From the NCBI RefSeq assembly GCF_910592395.1, contig NC_088321.1, forward strand, positions 6,450,001-6,514,000: DNA of 64,000 nucleotides. Reading direction: 5' to 3'. Within the stretch, counting starts at the first letter, position 1. Every line of letters begins with the position of its first letter. Shown here one piece after another: positions 1-8,426 of the stretch. Below the pieces are notes generated by a model, which had not been told where the DNA came from, made no database searches, and was given only the letters and a program-made list of their open reading frames with translations. The position numbers and the translations under genes are program-made. This DNA comes from Lineus longissimus (taxonomy: Eukaryota > Nemertea > Pilidiophora > Heteronemertea > Lineidae).

Positions 1-586
1 GAAAACAGCCCACAGGACTGACTTTTCACTGAGTAATAAGTGTGCCCTTCGAAGGTTAAGTCTCTTTCTGGATTTGCTTCTATAGATGCCTTGTTCAGGA
101 TATCATCTGACCGATGCCTGATCAAGCACAGACTGTATCCGGTGGTGTACATTTCCCCGTCTATGTCACCCTTTTTTATTTAGTCAGTGTTAATTTCTCT
201 TCTCTTTTTTTACAGATCAACTGTTGTTGGTTATTGCAAGAGGAGTCGTTGGCACATTTCAAGTCCAGGAAAGCACTTGCTGTTCCCACATTCAGAGTAA
301 GGTGTGCTTACTCGTTTTACTGCTTTCCATTCCCGGAGAGCGTTATCAAATATCTGCCGCAAGGCAACAAATATCTGCCGCAAGGCGCTTCAAATATCTG
401 CCGAAAGGCATCAAATATCTGCCGCACCAATAAAGTTCATTTTGTTAACCAACTCTTTATCTTCTTTTCTTCACATACAAAAAAGACCGTCCCAAACATT
501 TGGCTGCATCCACTTCATCAATGTCCAGACAACAGTCGGTTCATTTGACCATTGTAAAGCACCAGACCCCACCTCACAAAATACAC
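1..586. other. Non-coding stretch, no supported gene
   Basis: Several short overlapping open frames exist here, but they run through a tandem repeat in different frames and none shows a recognisable domain or a consistent codon pattern. The only structure I see is the tandem repeat at 346-426 and the left flank of the candidate solo LTR that starts at 587. Confidence 0.5.
346..426. repeat. Short tandem repeat, four units of about 20 bp
   Basis: The unit CAAATATCTGCCGCAAGG recurs four times with spacers of 2-4 bases and a few substitutions (one unit reads GCCGAAAGG). It explains the overlapping repetitive reading frames seen here, so these should not be taken as protein repeats. Confidence 0.85.
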
Positions 587-932
587 TGTAATAATTATGT
601 ACCTTGTGTCCATGTGCATGTTATTAGTTCCACCTACGCTGCATGAAGACCAGGACTCCACTCTTTGACGTCACCACACAACTCCTTGACGTCATCACAC
701 ACCCCACTACTGCAACGGCAATAGAAATGACTTTACGTCATAATACCAGGGTGACGTCAACTCAGTACTTCAGCATGCACTGATATAGCAAGAAGGTCTT
801 TCGCATCAGCACTTCTGCGTGCTAGACGTTATAGCTTCACGTTGCCTCATAATAACGGTACCGACACACACTTGGCCCTTGCCTTCACCTATCCATTTCA
901 GCTGAGCGCCAGGCCCTTGGGCCTCTTGTTTA
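587..932. mobile_element. Candidate solo LTR with 5-bp flanking duplication
   Basis: A 346-bp block starts TGTAATAATTATG and ends CTCTTGTTTA, with the direct repeat TACAC on both sides (582-586 and 933-937). Size, TG start and 5-bp duplication suit a solo LTR of a Ty3/gypsy or similar element. The TA end, rather than CA, is unusual and lowers confidence. A palindrome AGGCCCTTGGGCCT lies close to the right end. No coding region of an LTR element adjoins it. Confidence 0.4.
666..759. promoter_or_regulatory. Cluster of four CRE-like sites
   Basis: Three exact TGACGTCA palindromes (666-673, 687-694, 752-759) and one TTACGTCA (733-740) lie within 94 bp inside the candidate LTR. TGACGTCA is the classical CREB/ATF binding site. 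Such a cluster is far above chance and would suit the U3 enhancer of an LTR. Function is inferred. Confidence 0.6.
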
Positions 933-951
933 TACACAGCTTCCATTTATT

Positions 952-1926
952 TTATAGAAAATACTGCAATAACAATGCAAGTGCTACTAAACTTGCTGTA
1001 AAATTTGTATGAATTGTTTCAGGTTGTTCGTTCATCAAATTTGAAGAACTAGTTTGTGGTTGTGGTTGTGGTGTTGGTGTTGGTGTTGGTGTTGGTGTTG
1101 GTATGGGTGTTATAGTTGTTTTGGCTGACTTTCTTTCCTCGTTCCCAAAATTTGAGGAATGAGTTTGTTTTGACACACTCGCCGAACTCGTCGCTAGCGC
1201 TTGACGCTTTTTTCTAACATTGATATGCGTGTTGATTCCAAAATTTGTATTTTCCGTGGCAGTTAACAGAGAGTTATTATACCCTTCAATCGTACCAATA
1301 TGTAAGCGCATATGACTCGGTACAAGTTGTAACCCTAAGCCTACAGCGAAATCTAGTCGTGTACCTTCTTTTTCTAAGGCGTTCGCATACGATTGTTTAG
1401 ATCGAATTAAAATACTAGCCGTCTGAAATGTTTTTATGGAATCGACTAACGTTTGACCTTGAATCGCATCTTCCACTAAAATTCCAAACTGCTTTTGTGC
1501 ATCTAAGGAGTCTAAAATATCTTGCCTGATCATGGTTTGTGCACCCAGGATGCAATACACATACGTTCTAATCGATTCATTGATCCTACTCATGCCTGCT
1601 TTGGTCAATCCTTGACCGTCTAAAGCGATAAAATTTGTCCAATCGTCTGAATAAATGAAAGATAATGTATCAATATAAAGTCGATGATGATCAGCATACA
1701 CATACCCTTTTTTGTCTGCATTAAACGGAAACTTACTAGGGTCACTTAAATAATAGTTACCATTGTCCATCGTAATATCTAATGCTTGCATTTTCCCATG
1801 ATGAAAATAATTGAAGTCAACCGAACCAAATTCAAGTTTTAAATTTTCATACGCTTGCTTATGATAGGGATTCTTTTTTGAATTAAAGTCAGGGTTCCCT
1901 GGTAAAGGGATTTTAAGTTGATGCAA
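952..1926 (-). CDS. Conserved element protein, C-terminal part (frameshifted gene)
   Basis: This is a 324-residue frame forming the larger, C-terminal part of a gene whose N-terminal part lies at 1974-2267. Between the two, the reading frame of this part stays open upstream past its first Met, so one small indel near 1985-2000 explains the split. The body (about residues 1-235) is globular with many aromatic residues. It is followed by a Thr-Pro/Gln-Pro low-complexity stretch at about 273-290 and a hydrophobic C-terminal tail. I do not recognise an enzyme motif. It lies directly downstream of the polymerase gene, in the same direction and 13 bases away, which suggests co-expression. A structural role is possible, since a penton-like gene exists in the same element while no certain major capsid gene is visible. 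That is inference. Confidence 0.6.
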   Translation of the reverse strand: MHQLKIPLPGNPDFNSKKNPYHKQAYENLKLEFGSVDFNYFHHGKMQALDITMDNGNYYLSDPSKFPFNADKKGYVYADHHRLYIDTLSFIYSDDWTNFIALDGQGLTKAGMSRINESIRTYVYCILGAQTMIRQDILDSLDAQKQFGILVEDAIQGQTLVDSIKTFQTASILIRSKQSYANALEKEGTRLDFAVGLGLQLVPSHMRLHIGTIEGYNNSLLTATENTNFGINTHINVRKKRQALATSSASVSKQTHSSNFGNEERKSAKTTITPIPTPTPTPTPTPQPQPQTSSSNLMNEQPETIHTNFTASLVALALLLQYFL

Positions 1927-1973
1927 AATTTTTCGAAGTGTAAAGTAGACATGAAATCTAAAGATACTTTGTA

Positions 1974-2267
1974 CTAAAGGATCCTGATGATTAATATGAT
2001 TATGCCATGATACACCACAGCCAGACGTCGCACAACATAGTTATCCATGGTTGCATTTTTTAAATACTCTTGTACTTGTGCATATTGTGAAAATATTCTT
2101 GGAGAGATCTTATCAGGAAAAATATCAATCGTATCGTAGTTGAAACTTTGACGATGGTCCACAGTAATATGCTGATGGATAAAAGGATCTTCAGTTAAAG
2201 AATTATTCTTATAGGTCAAAGGATATTGTACATGCGACTTATATTTTAGATAGGGTGGAAAGTCCAT
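1974..2267 (-). CDS. Conserved element protein, N-terminal part (frameshifted gene)
   Basis: This 97-residue frame has its ATG inside the motif AAATAAATGG, like several other genes of this element. Its last residues (a run of Ile/Leu) read in a frame that closes at 1974. In the adjacent frame the sequence continues with a natural-looking protein into the 952-1926 part, so I read both as one gene of about 430 codons damaged by one indel. The N-terminus is rich in Tyr, Pro and His. There is no recognisable domain. It starts 13 bases after the polymerase stop on the same strand. Confidence 0.55.
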   Translation of the reverse strand: MDFPPYLKYKSHVQYPLTYKNNSLTEDPFIHQHITVDHRQSFNYDTIDIFPDKISPRIFSQYAQVQEYLKNATMDNYVVRRLAVVYHGIIILIIRIL

Positions 2268-2280
2268 TTATTTTAACATT

Positions 2281-4887
2281 TTATTTTTCAACTTTATAAT
2301 GACCTAAAGCTAAGGTTGAAATACCATCGGCTTGAATCATCCTCTTATCATCCACTGCATCTAGTGCTACTTTGGTTACTTTTTCTGTGAAAAGTTGATG
2401 GTTTCGACTTCTAAAGACTGTCATTTGTTTTTCAATAGGAATTTTTTCCAACAACACTTGTTTGTATTCTTCGAAGGTGATATCCTTGTCAATGACATTT
2501 TTCTTGACACCTTTGCATTTCTTAATTTGTGTTTTATCAGTGACATAGGAATACAATTTAGACCTTAAGGCGATAAATTCACTGATGACATGTCCAGCTT
2601 CTTCATCCTTAAATTTTCCAATCACCTTTTTATTCGCTTCTGAAAACAGTGCATGATCTTTTGGAAAATTTGAAAAGTCAAATAATTCTGCATCTTCATG
2701 CAAGTCTTGATACAGATCTTGGGTTTCGATATGGTTGACTAATGAGTCTGTATCTGTGTAGAGTAATTTTGCTTTGTGCCCATACTTTTTCATCATATGA
2801 TTGTAGTGAAAATTGTACATGTGTTGTTTGGATAGATCTAAGATCGCTTGACCAATATAGATAGGTTTACACAGATAAATATCTGCTTTTTGACGTTGGA
2901 CCATCACCAGGTTTTCATTGAAAATTTTATGCGCACGATAGTTGTTTGAATTTACGCATTTCCTAAGTTGTTTAGCATTAGTGGCTAACGTAATATTTTC
3001 TCGCAGCCTCACATTTTCCATGGTCTTGCCAAACACACTTTTGTTCATCAGTTTGAAGAAGTCTTTTTCAAAGTCATTTTTCGCTTTGGCTCTTAAGGTT
3101 GTGTTAAGGTTAATATATTGTTTTAGAAAATCAGTTTCTTCGTATGAAATACCTCTATGAATCTTAGTCAATTTGAGCCCTTGACTCAAGTAGAATTTCA
3201 AGGCCTTGTGATGCACAATGTAGTGTTCTTTATCCTGAAAGTTAGGAATGAGCTTACCATTCAAATGCTCAGCTGCTAATGGATAATCATTATGAAGCTG
3301 GTGAAGATGGTCTGGATATTCTAAATCAACCTCTAATGTGCAGGGGATGTCTTGCCACTGGGAAAAGTCCTTCATCCATTTGAAATGTTGATATGGTAGT
3401 TTTTGATCCATAGCGACTCCATACAAGTTATTCGCATCCAAGTAGGAAATATAGCTTGTAGGTTGTTTTTCATCATAGTCTTTCAGGAGTGGATTATTTG
3501 CTTTGGCATAGCGATGAGTAGCCATACACATTCCACCTCTAATGCCTTCTTCGAAAAACATGTACATGTCAGAGTCTGTTAAAAGTTCTAATTGAATGTT
3601 TGTCATTTTAAGCATCGCTTGCCATGATAATCCTGGTGAGGTATAAAACCAGGCAGGATCTAATTTATAATGATTTAAACAGGTTGTTCTGAAATTTTCT
3701 AAAATATCTGCGAGTAGCAGAACATCTGTTTCAAGATAAATTTTATGGTATTCTTCAAAGGTTTTACAGTTGAACGTTTTCCACACATGTTGTGCATGTG
3801 CATACTGTTCATCTGAAATTTTTGTATTGTTTAAGGCTGAATCAAATGCATGCTGTTTGGGTAATGTTGACCCTTTTAATGCTTTGAAGTCAGTTATAAA
3901 CTCGTAGGGATAAAATCCCTTCTGATTCACCAAGTCAAATTTATCTTTAAAATGATGCTTCAAATTTATCTTGTCCTTATCTGGTAAATTTTTCCCAAGA
4001 ACGTCTAAAGATGACTGCATTAACCTATAAGAATCTAGAAATCGAATTTCAAGAGACTTTTCCCCTACATCAATAAATTTACTGAAAGATATGTAATTTT
4101 CAGAGTTTGACGCGATGACATTCAATCTTCCTTTTAGTTCTGTCACGAATAAATGTGCATCATATCCTGAAAGGTTGTGAAAATAAACAGGGATAAAATT
4201 TGGGGTTGTAGCTTCATCTGCTGTATTTTTAAACATATAATTTGATGCAAGCATTGTACACAGTTCTTCAATTTTTTCTACAAAATGTGCTGCAATATTT
4301 ACACCTTCATTTTCTTGGATATAGGTAAACATGCAATTTTTTTCCTTAATTTGTTTTTGATCAAATTGTACTTGAAATGCATAGCTGTTTGGAATATGTT
4401 CATGCGATTGAATTGTTTTTTCTCCCAATTTTTTCTGTATGGGTTTTAAGTAGGATTCGAAATCTGCTATGATTATTATAGGATGTTTTACCATCGCATC
4501 AAATTTTTGGAATGCTAATGTATTTTTACCTTTTTTTGGCATGGAAATATTTGACATCTCATATTTTTTACAGTGTTCCACATGTTCTTGAAACCGTTTG
4601 TCACGAAGCTCCTTTGTACTTGCTGATACAACTTTCAAACATCTGTAACAAATTTTAATTTCTCCATTTTGTTTTGAATGAGATGCACTATCAAGTCTTG
4701 AAAAATGTTTAATCCATGCATAATGATAATTGGCATCATCAGAAATATCTTCTATTTTTTCATTTTCTACTACACCATCCTCCTGTTTGTAATAAAGCAG
4801 ATTAGTTGATTTTATCTGAATTGTATACTGGGGAAAGAACAAGGAAAGGTTTATTGAGTCCCTCCTTGAAAATATAGCTAAAAACAT
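2281..4887 (-). CDS. Family-B DNA polymerase, exonuclease and polymerase domains
   Basis: This frame holds the catalytic part of a viral/organellar-type (protein-primed-like) family-B DNA polymerase. Visible motifs in order are a CxxC zinc pair near residue 80, Exo I ADFESY near 141, Exo II FHNLSGYDAH near 235, Exo III YLETDVLLL near 385, motif A DANNLYG near 480, motif B NKSVFGKTMEN near 610 and motif C DTDS at about 712. All catalytic acids are present. The first residues up to about 25 overlap the N-terminal frame at 4802-6028 out of frame, so the true product should begin there. One indel near 4802-4812 separates the two. Within the exonuclease region it lacks the zinc-binding DHxH-type insertion found in the related polymerase at 14,090-15,468. 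It should replicate the element by strand displacement. Confidence 0.9.
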   Translation of the reverse strand: MFLAIFSRRDSINLSLFFPQYTIQIKSTNLLYYKQEDGVVENEKIEDISDDANYHYAWIKHFSRLDSASHSKQNGEIKICYRCLKVVSASTKELRDKRFQEHVEHCKKYEMSNISMPKKGKNTLAFQKFDAMVKHPIIIIADFESYLKPIQKKLGEKTIQSHEHIPNSYAFQVQFDQKQIKEKNCMFTYIQENEGVNIAAHFVEKIEELCTMLASNYMFKNTADEATTPNFIPVYFHNLSGYDAHLFVTELKGRLNVIASNSENYISFSKFIDVGEKSLEIRFLDSYRLMQSSLDVLGKNLPDKDKINLKHHFKDKFDLVNQKGFYPYEFITDFKALKGSTLPKQHAFDSALNNTKISDEQYAHAQHVWKTFNCKTFEEYHKIYLETDVLLLADILENFRTTCLNHYKLDPAWFYTSPGLSWQAMLKMTNIQLELLTDSDMYMFFEEGIRGGMCMATHRYAKANNPLLKDYDEKQPTSYISYLDANNLYGVAMDQKLPYQHFKWMKDFSQWQDIPCTLEVDLEYPDHLHQLHNDYPLAAEHLNGKLIPNFQDKEHYIVHHKALKFYLSQGLKLTKIHRGISYEETDFLKQYINLNTTLRAKAKNDFEKDFFKLMNKSVFGKTMENVRLRENITLATNAKQLRKCVNSNNYRAHKIFNENLVMVQRQKADIYLCKPIYIGQAILDLSKQHMYNFHYNHMMKKYGHKAKLLYTDTDSLVNHIETQDLYQDLHEDAELFDFSNFPKDHALFSEANKKVIGKFKDEEAGHVISEFIALRSKLYSYVTDKTQIKKCKGVKKNVIDKDITFEEYKQVLLEKIPIEKQMTVFRSRNHQLFTEKVTKVALDAVDDKRMIQADGISTLALGHYKVEK

Positions 4888-6028
4888 TGACAGCTATAGT
4901 TGGGTTATTTTTCTCAAAGATATTATTATCTTTTATTTTGACAGGATACTCAAGATCTTTGAACATGTGATCAAATTCAGGTCTGTTATAGTTTGAAACA
5001 CGTTCTGCCTTGTTCTGCAAGTTTAAAAGAGCAGATTCGACTGCGTATCTAAAACACTTCTGATCTTGATTTTTAACATTAATGACTGCTTTTTTAGCCT
5101 TGATTTGAGTTGGAAGCTCAATATAGCTCGAACCTCCAAGCGGTTGGTACTTGACAGTGTGGACATCTAATTTAGTGATTTCTACAAATTTCCAATTACT
5201 TCCTTTTTGAATGAGATTTTTCAACTCTTTTAACATATCTTCAATCATTTGTGGATAGTTGAGCTCTTCTTTGTAACCTATGATATGTCGTGATCTTAAT
5301 TCAAATTCTTGTTCTTGGCCTTTACGTTTCATTAAAATGTGTAAAATAATGGTAATTTTTAAACTGCTCTTCTGCGATTCTTCTTTAATTTTATCTTGTA
5401 AAGTGGTTTCAACTTTCTCAAGAAACGGCTGTATCCCAATTTTAGGCAAACCCATCATTCTATAGTGGTTTGCAAAACCTTTGAACGCTGACTTGTAATT
5501 TTTCAACTCTTTAAACCCTTCATGTTGTTTAATGAGATGTTCAAGGAAAGCTTTTTTCATATTGGGTTGTACTTGGATACCAATTTCTTTCGCTTTTTGA
5601 ATGAGATCAGATTTTAAAATACGTTTAATTGGTGGTGTACTTAAAAGTTCTTTCAATTTTTTTATGGATAGATGGTGGTAATTACGATACCCACCTGCTT
5701 TCGCTTGTTGTAATAAAGGTTGTTTGATAGATAATTTTAGTTTGACTGGTTTAGGTTTAATATCTTGAACACGTATGTTCCCTAATTGTTCTTGTAATTT
5801 TTTATCTAGCTCAAGCTTGGGAATTTTTCTGTTATTTTTAATTCCAACCCGTTGGGCCAACACCCTCTTTTCAATTTGTGAAAGTTGTGAGATAGGTTTT
5901 TCAATCTTCACTTCCTCAATTGTTTCAAGTTTTTCTAACAAAACAGCTCTTGATAATGAGCCATAATTTTTAACTTTCTGTCTAAAGGCTAGAACCTTTA
6001 GCTCATCTGTTGAAAGATAAGCTTCCAT
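4802..6028 (-). CDS. Family-B DNA polymerase, N-terminal region (frameshifted from the catalytic part)
   Basis: This is the 408-residue N-terminal extension of the polymerase at 2281-4887. It begins with repeated short helical modules (about residues 1-170, rich in Lys and Leu, resembling SAP or Rho-N-like helix-extension-helix units). It ends with the conserved stretch around AVINVKNQDQKCFRYA that precedes the zinc pair and exonuclease in such enzymes. The ATG sits in ATAATAAATGG, a TAAATG-type start shared with other genes here. The frame closes at 4802 while the protein clearly continues in the next frame. The first 120 codons are duplicated at 6927-7346. The N-terminal extension may hold a terminal-protein-like function, which is not demonstrable by eye. 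Confidence 0.85.
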   Translation of the reverse strand: MEAYLSTDELKVLAFRQKVKNYGSLSRAVLLEKLETIEEVKIEKPISQLSQIEKRVLAQRVGIKNNRKIPKLELDKKLQEQLGNIRVQDIKPKPVKLKLSIKQPLLQQAKAGGYRNYHHLSIKKLKELLSTPPIKRILKSDLIQKAKEIGIQVQPNMKKAFLEHLIKQHEGFKELKNYKSAFKGFANHYRMMGLPKIGIQPFLEKVETTLQDKIKEESQKSSLKITIILHILMKRKGQEQEFELRSRHIIGYKEELNYPQMIEDMLKELKNLIQKGSNWKFVEITKLDVHTVKYQPLGGSSYIELPTQIKAKKAVINVKNQDQKCFRYAVESALLNLQNKAERVSNYNRPEFDHMFKDLEYPVKIKDNNIFEKNNPTIAVNVFSYIFKEGLNKPFLVLSPVYNSDKIN

Positions 6029-6140
6029 TTATTATAGGAAAATTTTTTTATTAGATACCCGTTTGTTTGGTTATTTTTCGCATAATTTATTTTAACTTTT
6101 ATAGCTACAGAATAGCTATAAAAATTAAAAATGTTATCCA

Positions 6141-6182
6141 TATCTTTCAACCGACGAACTGAAAGTGTTAGCTTTCAGAATG
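6141..6182 (+). repeat. Inverted fragment of the polymerase 5' end
   Basis: Read on the plus strand these 42 bases encode YLSTDELKVLAFR, matching the start of the minus-strand polymerase (YLSTDELKVLAFR at residues 4-16) with silent differences. It lies 113 bases upstream of that polymerase, in opposite orientation, and runs into a stop soon after. It is a third copy of this segment, besides the tandem copy at 6927-7346, and marks a rearrangement linked to the HNH gene. Confidence 0.8.
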
Positions 6183-6241
6183 ATAAATTTTAGCTTCTAG
6201 CATATTCCTCACTTTGAGCGAAAATGATAGAAGCAGGGCTT

Positions 6242-6281
6242 ATCACACCCATGAGAATTTTAAAATCATCATGGGTGTGAT
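6242..6281. terminator. Hairpin downstream of the HNH gene
   Basis: ATCACACCCATGA (6242-6254) pairs perfectly with TCATGGGTGTGAT (6269-6281) around a 14-nt AT-rich loop. It lies just beyond the stop codon of the leftward HNH gene (stop at 6289). Hairpins at gene ends act as transcript-end signals in mimiviruses and virophages. That role here is inferred from position. Confidence 0.55.
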
Positions 6282-6288
6282 CATTTAC

Positions 6289-6867
6289 TTAGATTTCTTC
6301 AAGAAATTCTGCTGCTAGGGATACATTTTGATAGTATAATTCGTAGTCAATTTTATCCCTCTTTTCCATGTTTTCTTCTTTCGTGATGGGTTGTAAATTC
6401 CTCCAATTCCAGCATAGCAAAAGTTCTTCTTCAACAGTATGGTCAAAATGTGATTTTGGAAGAATATGGTCAATGTGCCAATAGTCACCATGGTTTTCCC
6501 ATGTCATATTGACATCAAATTGATATTCAAACCATTTGTATAATCCTTCTAGAGAACAACCCATAACTTTCTCAAGTTTGGATTTTTTATATTTTTCACG
6601 AAGACAATTGGCTAATGATGATGAAAGATCTCTTGATATTTTAAAAGATTCATAGTTGATCTTTTTATCTTTAACATATTTGCTTTGATATTTTGTTTGA
6701 TATTTGTTACAACACGGTTTACATCTGTGTTTTCTTCCACATTTAGATTTCCTATCTTTTTCAAAATCATCCAATAATTTGTCTTCAAAACATGTTCTAC
6801 AGTCGCGTACAAGAAATTCCATCTTATATACAGAGTAAAATTTTTTCATTAAGTTATGTTTGTTCAC
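6289..6867 (-). CDS. HNH homing-type endonuclease
   Basis: This frame codes for an HNH nuclease of the free-standing homing type. The N-terminal part has zinc-binding pairs (CRTC and CKPCC with a preceding CGRKHRC, about residues 24-53). The catalytic ββα core is at about 125-175 with WHIDHILPKSHF, then CWNWRNLQPI supplying the Asn, and a final ENxxKxD pattern. The 192-codon frame opens with GTG. Usable ATGs are at 6849 and 6822, the latter right after TATATAAG. It sits between a truncated duplicate of the polymerase start (6927-7346) and the real polymerase, as expected if the nuclease gene came in with a break-induced rearrangement of the polymerase 5' end. Similar HNH genes occur in large DNA viruses and phages. 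Confidence 0.8.
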   Translation of the reverse strand: MNKHNLMKKFYSVYKMEFLVRDCRTCFEDKLLDDFEKDRKSKCGRKHRCKPCCNKYQTKYQSKYVKDKKINYESFKISRDLSSSLANCLREKYKKSKLEKVMGCSLEGLYKWFEYQFDVNMTWENHGDYWHIDHILPKSHFDHTVEEELLLCWNWRNLQPITKEENMEKRDKIDYELYYQNVSLAAEFLEEI

Positions 6868-6900
6868 GTTTGTTCACGTTTGTTCACGTTTGTTCACGTG
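6859..6900. repeat. 10-bp tandem repeat upstream of the HNH gene
   Basis: TGTTCACGTT is repeated four times from 6861. It overlaps the GTG that opens the HNH frame, which argues that the repeat is upstream or untranslated and that the nuclease starts at one of the later ATGs. Confidence 0.8.
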
Positions 6901-6926
6901 TTTGACTTGAGATTATTTAGGAAAAG

Positions 6927-7346
6927 TTAGACTCTGTTGATGATGATTGTGGGGTTGTGCATCCAGTATGTGTATAAATGATGGTAATAACGATATCCTC
7001 CTGCTTTCGCTTGTGCTAGCAAAGGTTGTTTGATAGATAATTTTAGTTTGACTGGTTTAGGTTTAATGTCTTGAACATTTATGTTCTCTAACATTTTATC
7101 TAGCTCAATCTTGGGGATTTTTCTGATATTTTTAATTCCGACTCGTTGAGCCAATACTCTCTTTTCAATTTGTGTGAGTTGTGAAATATTTTTTTCAATT
7201 TTCACTTCCTCATTCCAAATATTAGGAATTGTTTGAAGTTTTCTAATCAATGCAGCTCTTGACAAAGAACCATAATTCTTAATCCTGTTTCTGAAAGCCA
7301 AAACCTTTAGTTCATCGCTACTCATATTACAGACAAGTTCACTCAT
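6927..7346 (-). pseudogene. Truncated tandem copy of the polymerase N-terminus
   Basis: About 120 of its 139 codons match residues 6-128 of the polymerase N-terminal region (STDELKVLAF, GSLSRA, LAQRVGIKN, KPVKLKLSIKQPLL and others) with moderate divergence. It then breaks off into unrelated residues. The similarity also covers bases upstream of the ATG: GTTTGGTTATTTTT occurs before both starts. Its start lies in TTGTATAGAAAATGAG. It is a segmental duplication separated from the functional copy by the HNH gene. The divergence shows that the event is not recent. Confidence 0.8.
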
Positions 7347-7387
7347 TTTCTATACAATATGATTTTCATTAAGTCATGTCTGTTTGG

Positions 7388-7732
7388 TTATTTTTTCAAT
7401 GATAAATTCAACATATCAGACCAATAATCCTTTCTGACCACATCCAGCGCTTGCCTATGCTCTTTTATTTTTTCAATATAGACAAGTTTTAACATCATTT
7501 CTTTTGAGGATTTGCGAGGGTGTTCAAACACAATAGAAGACGTAATCTGTTGTACAAATAGACGATGATCCTCTACCATTTCAAAAGGTGTATTGTCATG
7601 GAATAAATAAGGATGCTTTATTTTAACATGTGAAGGAATGTCCCCAAACGCTAATTGTTCAAATAGACTTTTCCATTTGAAATGTTGAGTCCATTGACAG
7701 CAAAATAAAAAATAATCATACATGATTATCAT
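7388..7732 (-). CDS. Small element protein of unknown function
   Basis: This is a 114-codon frame on the minus strand starting at ATATAAAAATG, immediately left of the divergent promoter region. The product is rich in aromatic and basic residues and predicted mostly helical in its second half (residues 60-112). It has no transmembrane segment and no motif I recognise. It is the first gene of the leftward module. Its start fits the general pattern of the element, and the frame is intact. Confidence 0.55.
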   Translation of the reverse strand: MIIMYDYFLFCCQWTQHFKWKSLFEQLAFGDIPSHVKIKHPYLFHDNTPFEMVEDHRLFVQQITSSIVFEHPRKSSKEMMLKLVYIEKIKEHRQALDVVRKDYWSDMLNLSLKK

Positions 7733-7740
7733 TTTTATAT

Positions 7741-7828
7741 TAATGATAATCTCTTAAATAATGACAATAATTATGACAATAATTTGACAATAATTATGAC
7801 AATAATTTGATAATTTATTTTTAAATAA
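7741..7828. promoter_or_regulatory. Divergent AT-rich control region with repeats
   Basis: This is the only divergent intergenic region of the element: the leftward module starts at 7732 and the rightward module at 7829. It is nearly pure A/T and contains four units of ATGACAATAATT or close variants in tandem. It is a natural candidate for a bidirectional promoter and possibly a replication or protein-binding site. Nothing beyond position and repetition supports this. Confidence 0.55.
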
Positions 7829-8140
7829 ATGAGTGATGATAATGAAAAAGTAAAAGAAATTACTACAAAAGATAAACCAAAGGATCCTAAAAAAGTAGCA
7901 TGGGGGAAAAAATTGGGTGAAATGAATAGGAATCGTAAAAAAATTAAAGTACAAGAAGAATCACAAGAAACTTCAACTCCTAGTCAAACCGTTGGTACCT
8001 ATTATTTTACACTCCTTATTGGAGGACTTGGTTTAGCAACTTATGTATGGTATTTTACCAAAAATTCAAAATCTGACGTGACTGAACACGTGGAACAACA
8101 TATTAAAGAAAAACAAACAAAGTCTAAATTAGAAATTTAA
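7829..8140 (+). CDS. Small single-pass membrane protein
   Basis: The 103-codon frame starts at TTAAATAAATG. Residues 1-45 are strongly basic and lysine-rich (including KDPKKVAWGKKLGE). One hydrophobic helix lies at about 54-73 (TLLIGGLGLATYVWYF), followed by a charged tail. The architecture is typical of small virion or membrane proteins of polymerase-B elements. It is the first of five closely spaced rightward genes; the next starts 20 bases downstream. The basic part could bind nucleic acid. Function is otherwise unknown. Confidence 0.65.
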   Translation: MSDDNEKVKEITTKDKPKDPKKVAWGKKLGEMNRNRKKIKVQEESQETSTPSQTVGTYYFTLLIGGLGLATYVWYFTKNSKSDVTEHVEQHIKEKQTKSKLEI

Positions 8141-8159
8141 TTTTTTTCTGTTTAAATAA

Positions 8160-8399
8160 ATGAGTACCAGTATTGACACGAAAAATATCGGAAACACAAT
8201 CTATCACGCTGCTGTTTTAACAGCTTTAACTGTTGGCTATGGATTAGCTGCAAAGAAACTACTGAAGTCAAACATTGGAGACCCGAGTAAACCAGACCTT
8301 ATGGAAGCAGTTAAGCTCACTGGTGCAGTGACACTTGCTATTATTACAAAAGGGTATCTTGAGAAAAATATGAATTTACCAAAGGATATCACTAATTAA
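8160..8399 (+). CDS. Small hydrophobic membrane protein
   Basis: This 79-codon frame begins at TTTAAATAAATG, identical to the upstream gene's start context. It has hydrophobic segments at about residues 12-32 (YHAAVLTALTVGYGLAA) and 48-63 with short charged ends, so it is a likely two-segment membrane protein. It is intact. I do not recognise the family. Confidence 0.6.
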   Translation: MSTSIDTKNIGNTIYHAAVLTALTVGYGLAAKKLLKSNIGDPSKPDLMEAVKLTGAVTLAIITKGYLEKNMNLPKDITN

Positions 8400-8426
8400 A
8401 AAAATTTAAAATAAAATAAAACTGAT

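Noticed and set aside
114-591. Three overlapping open frames near the left edge
   Set aside because: They run through a tandem repeat in different frames and have no domain or consistent composition.
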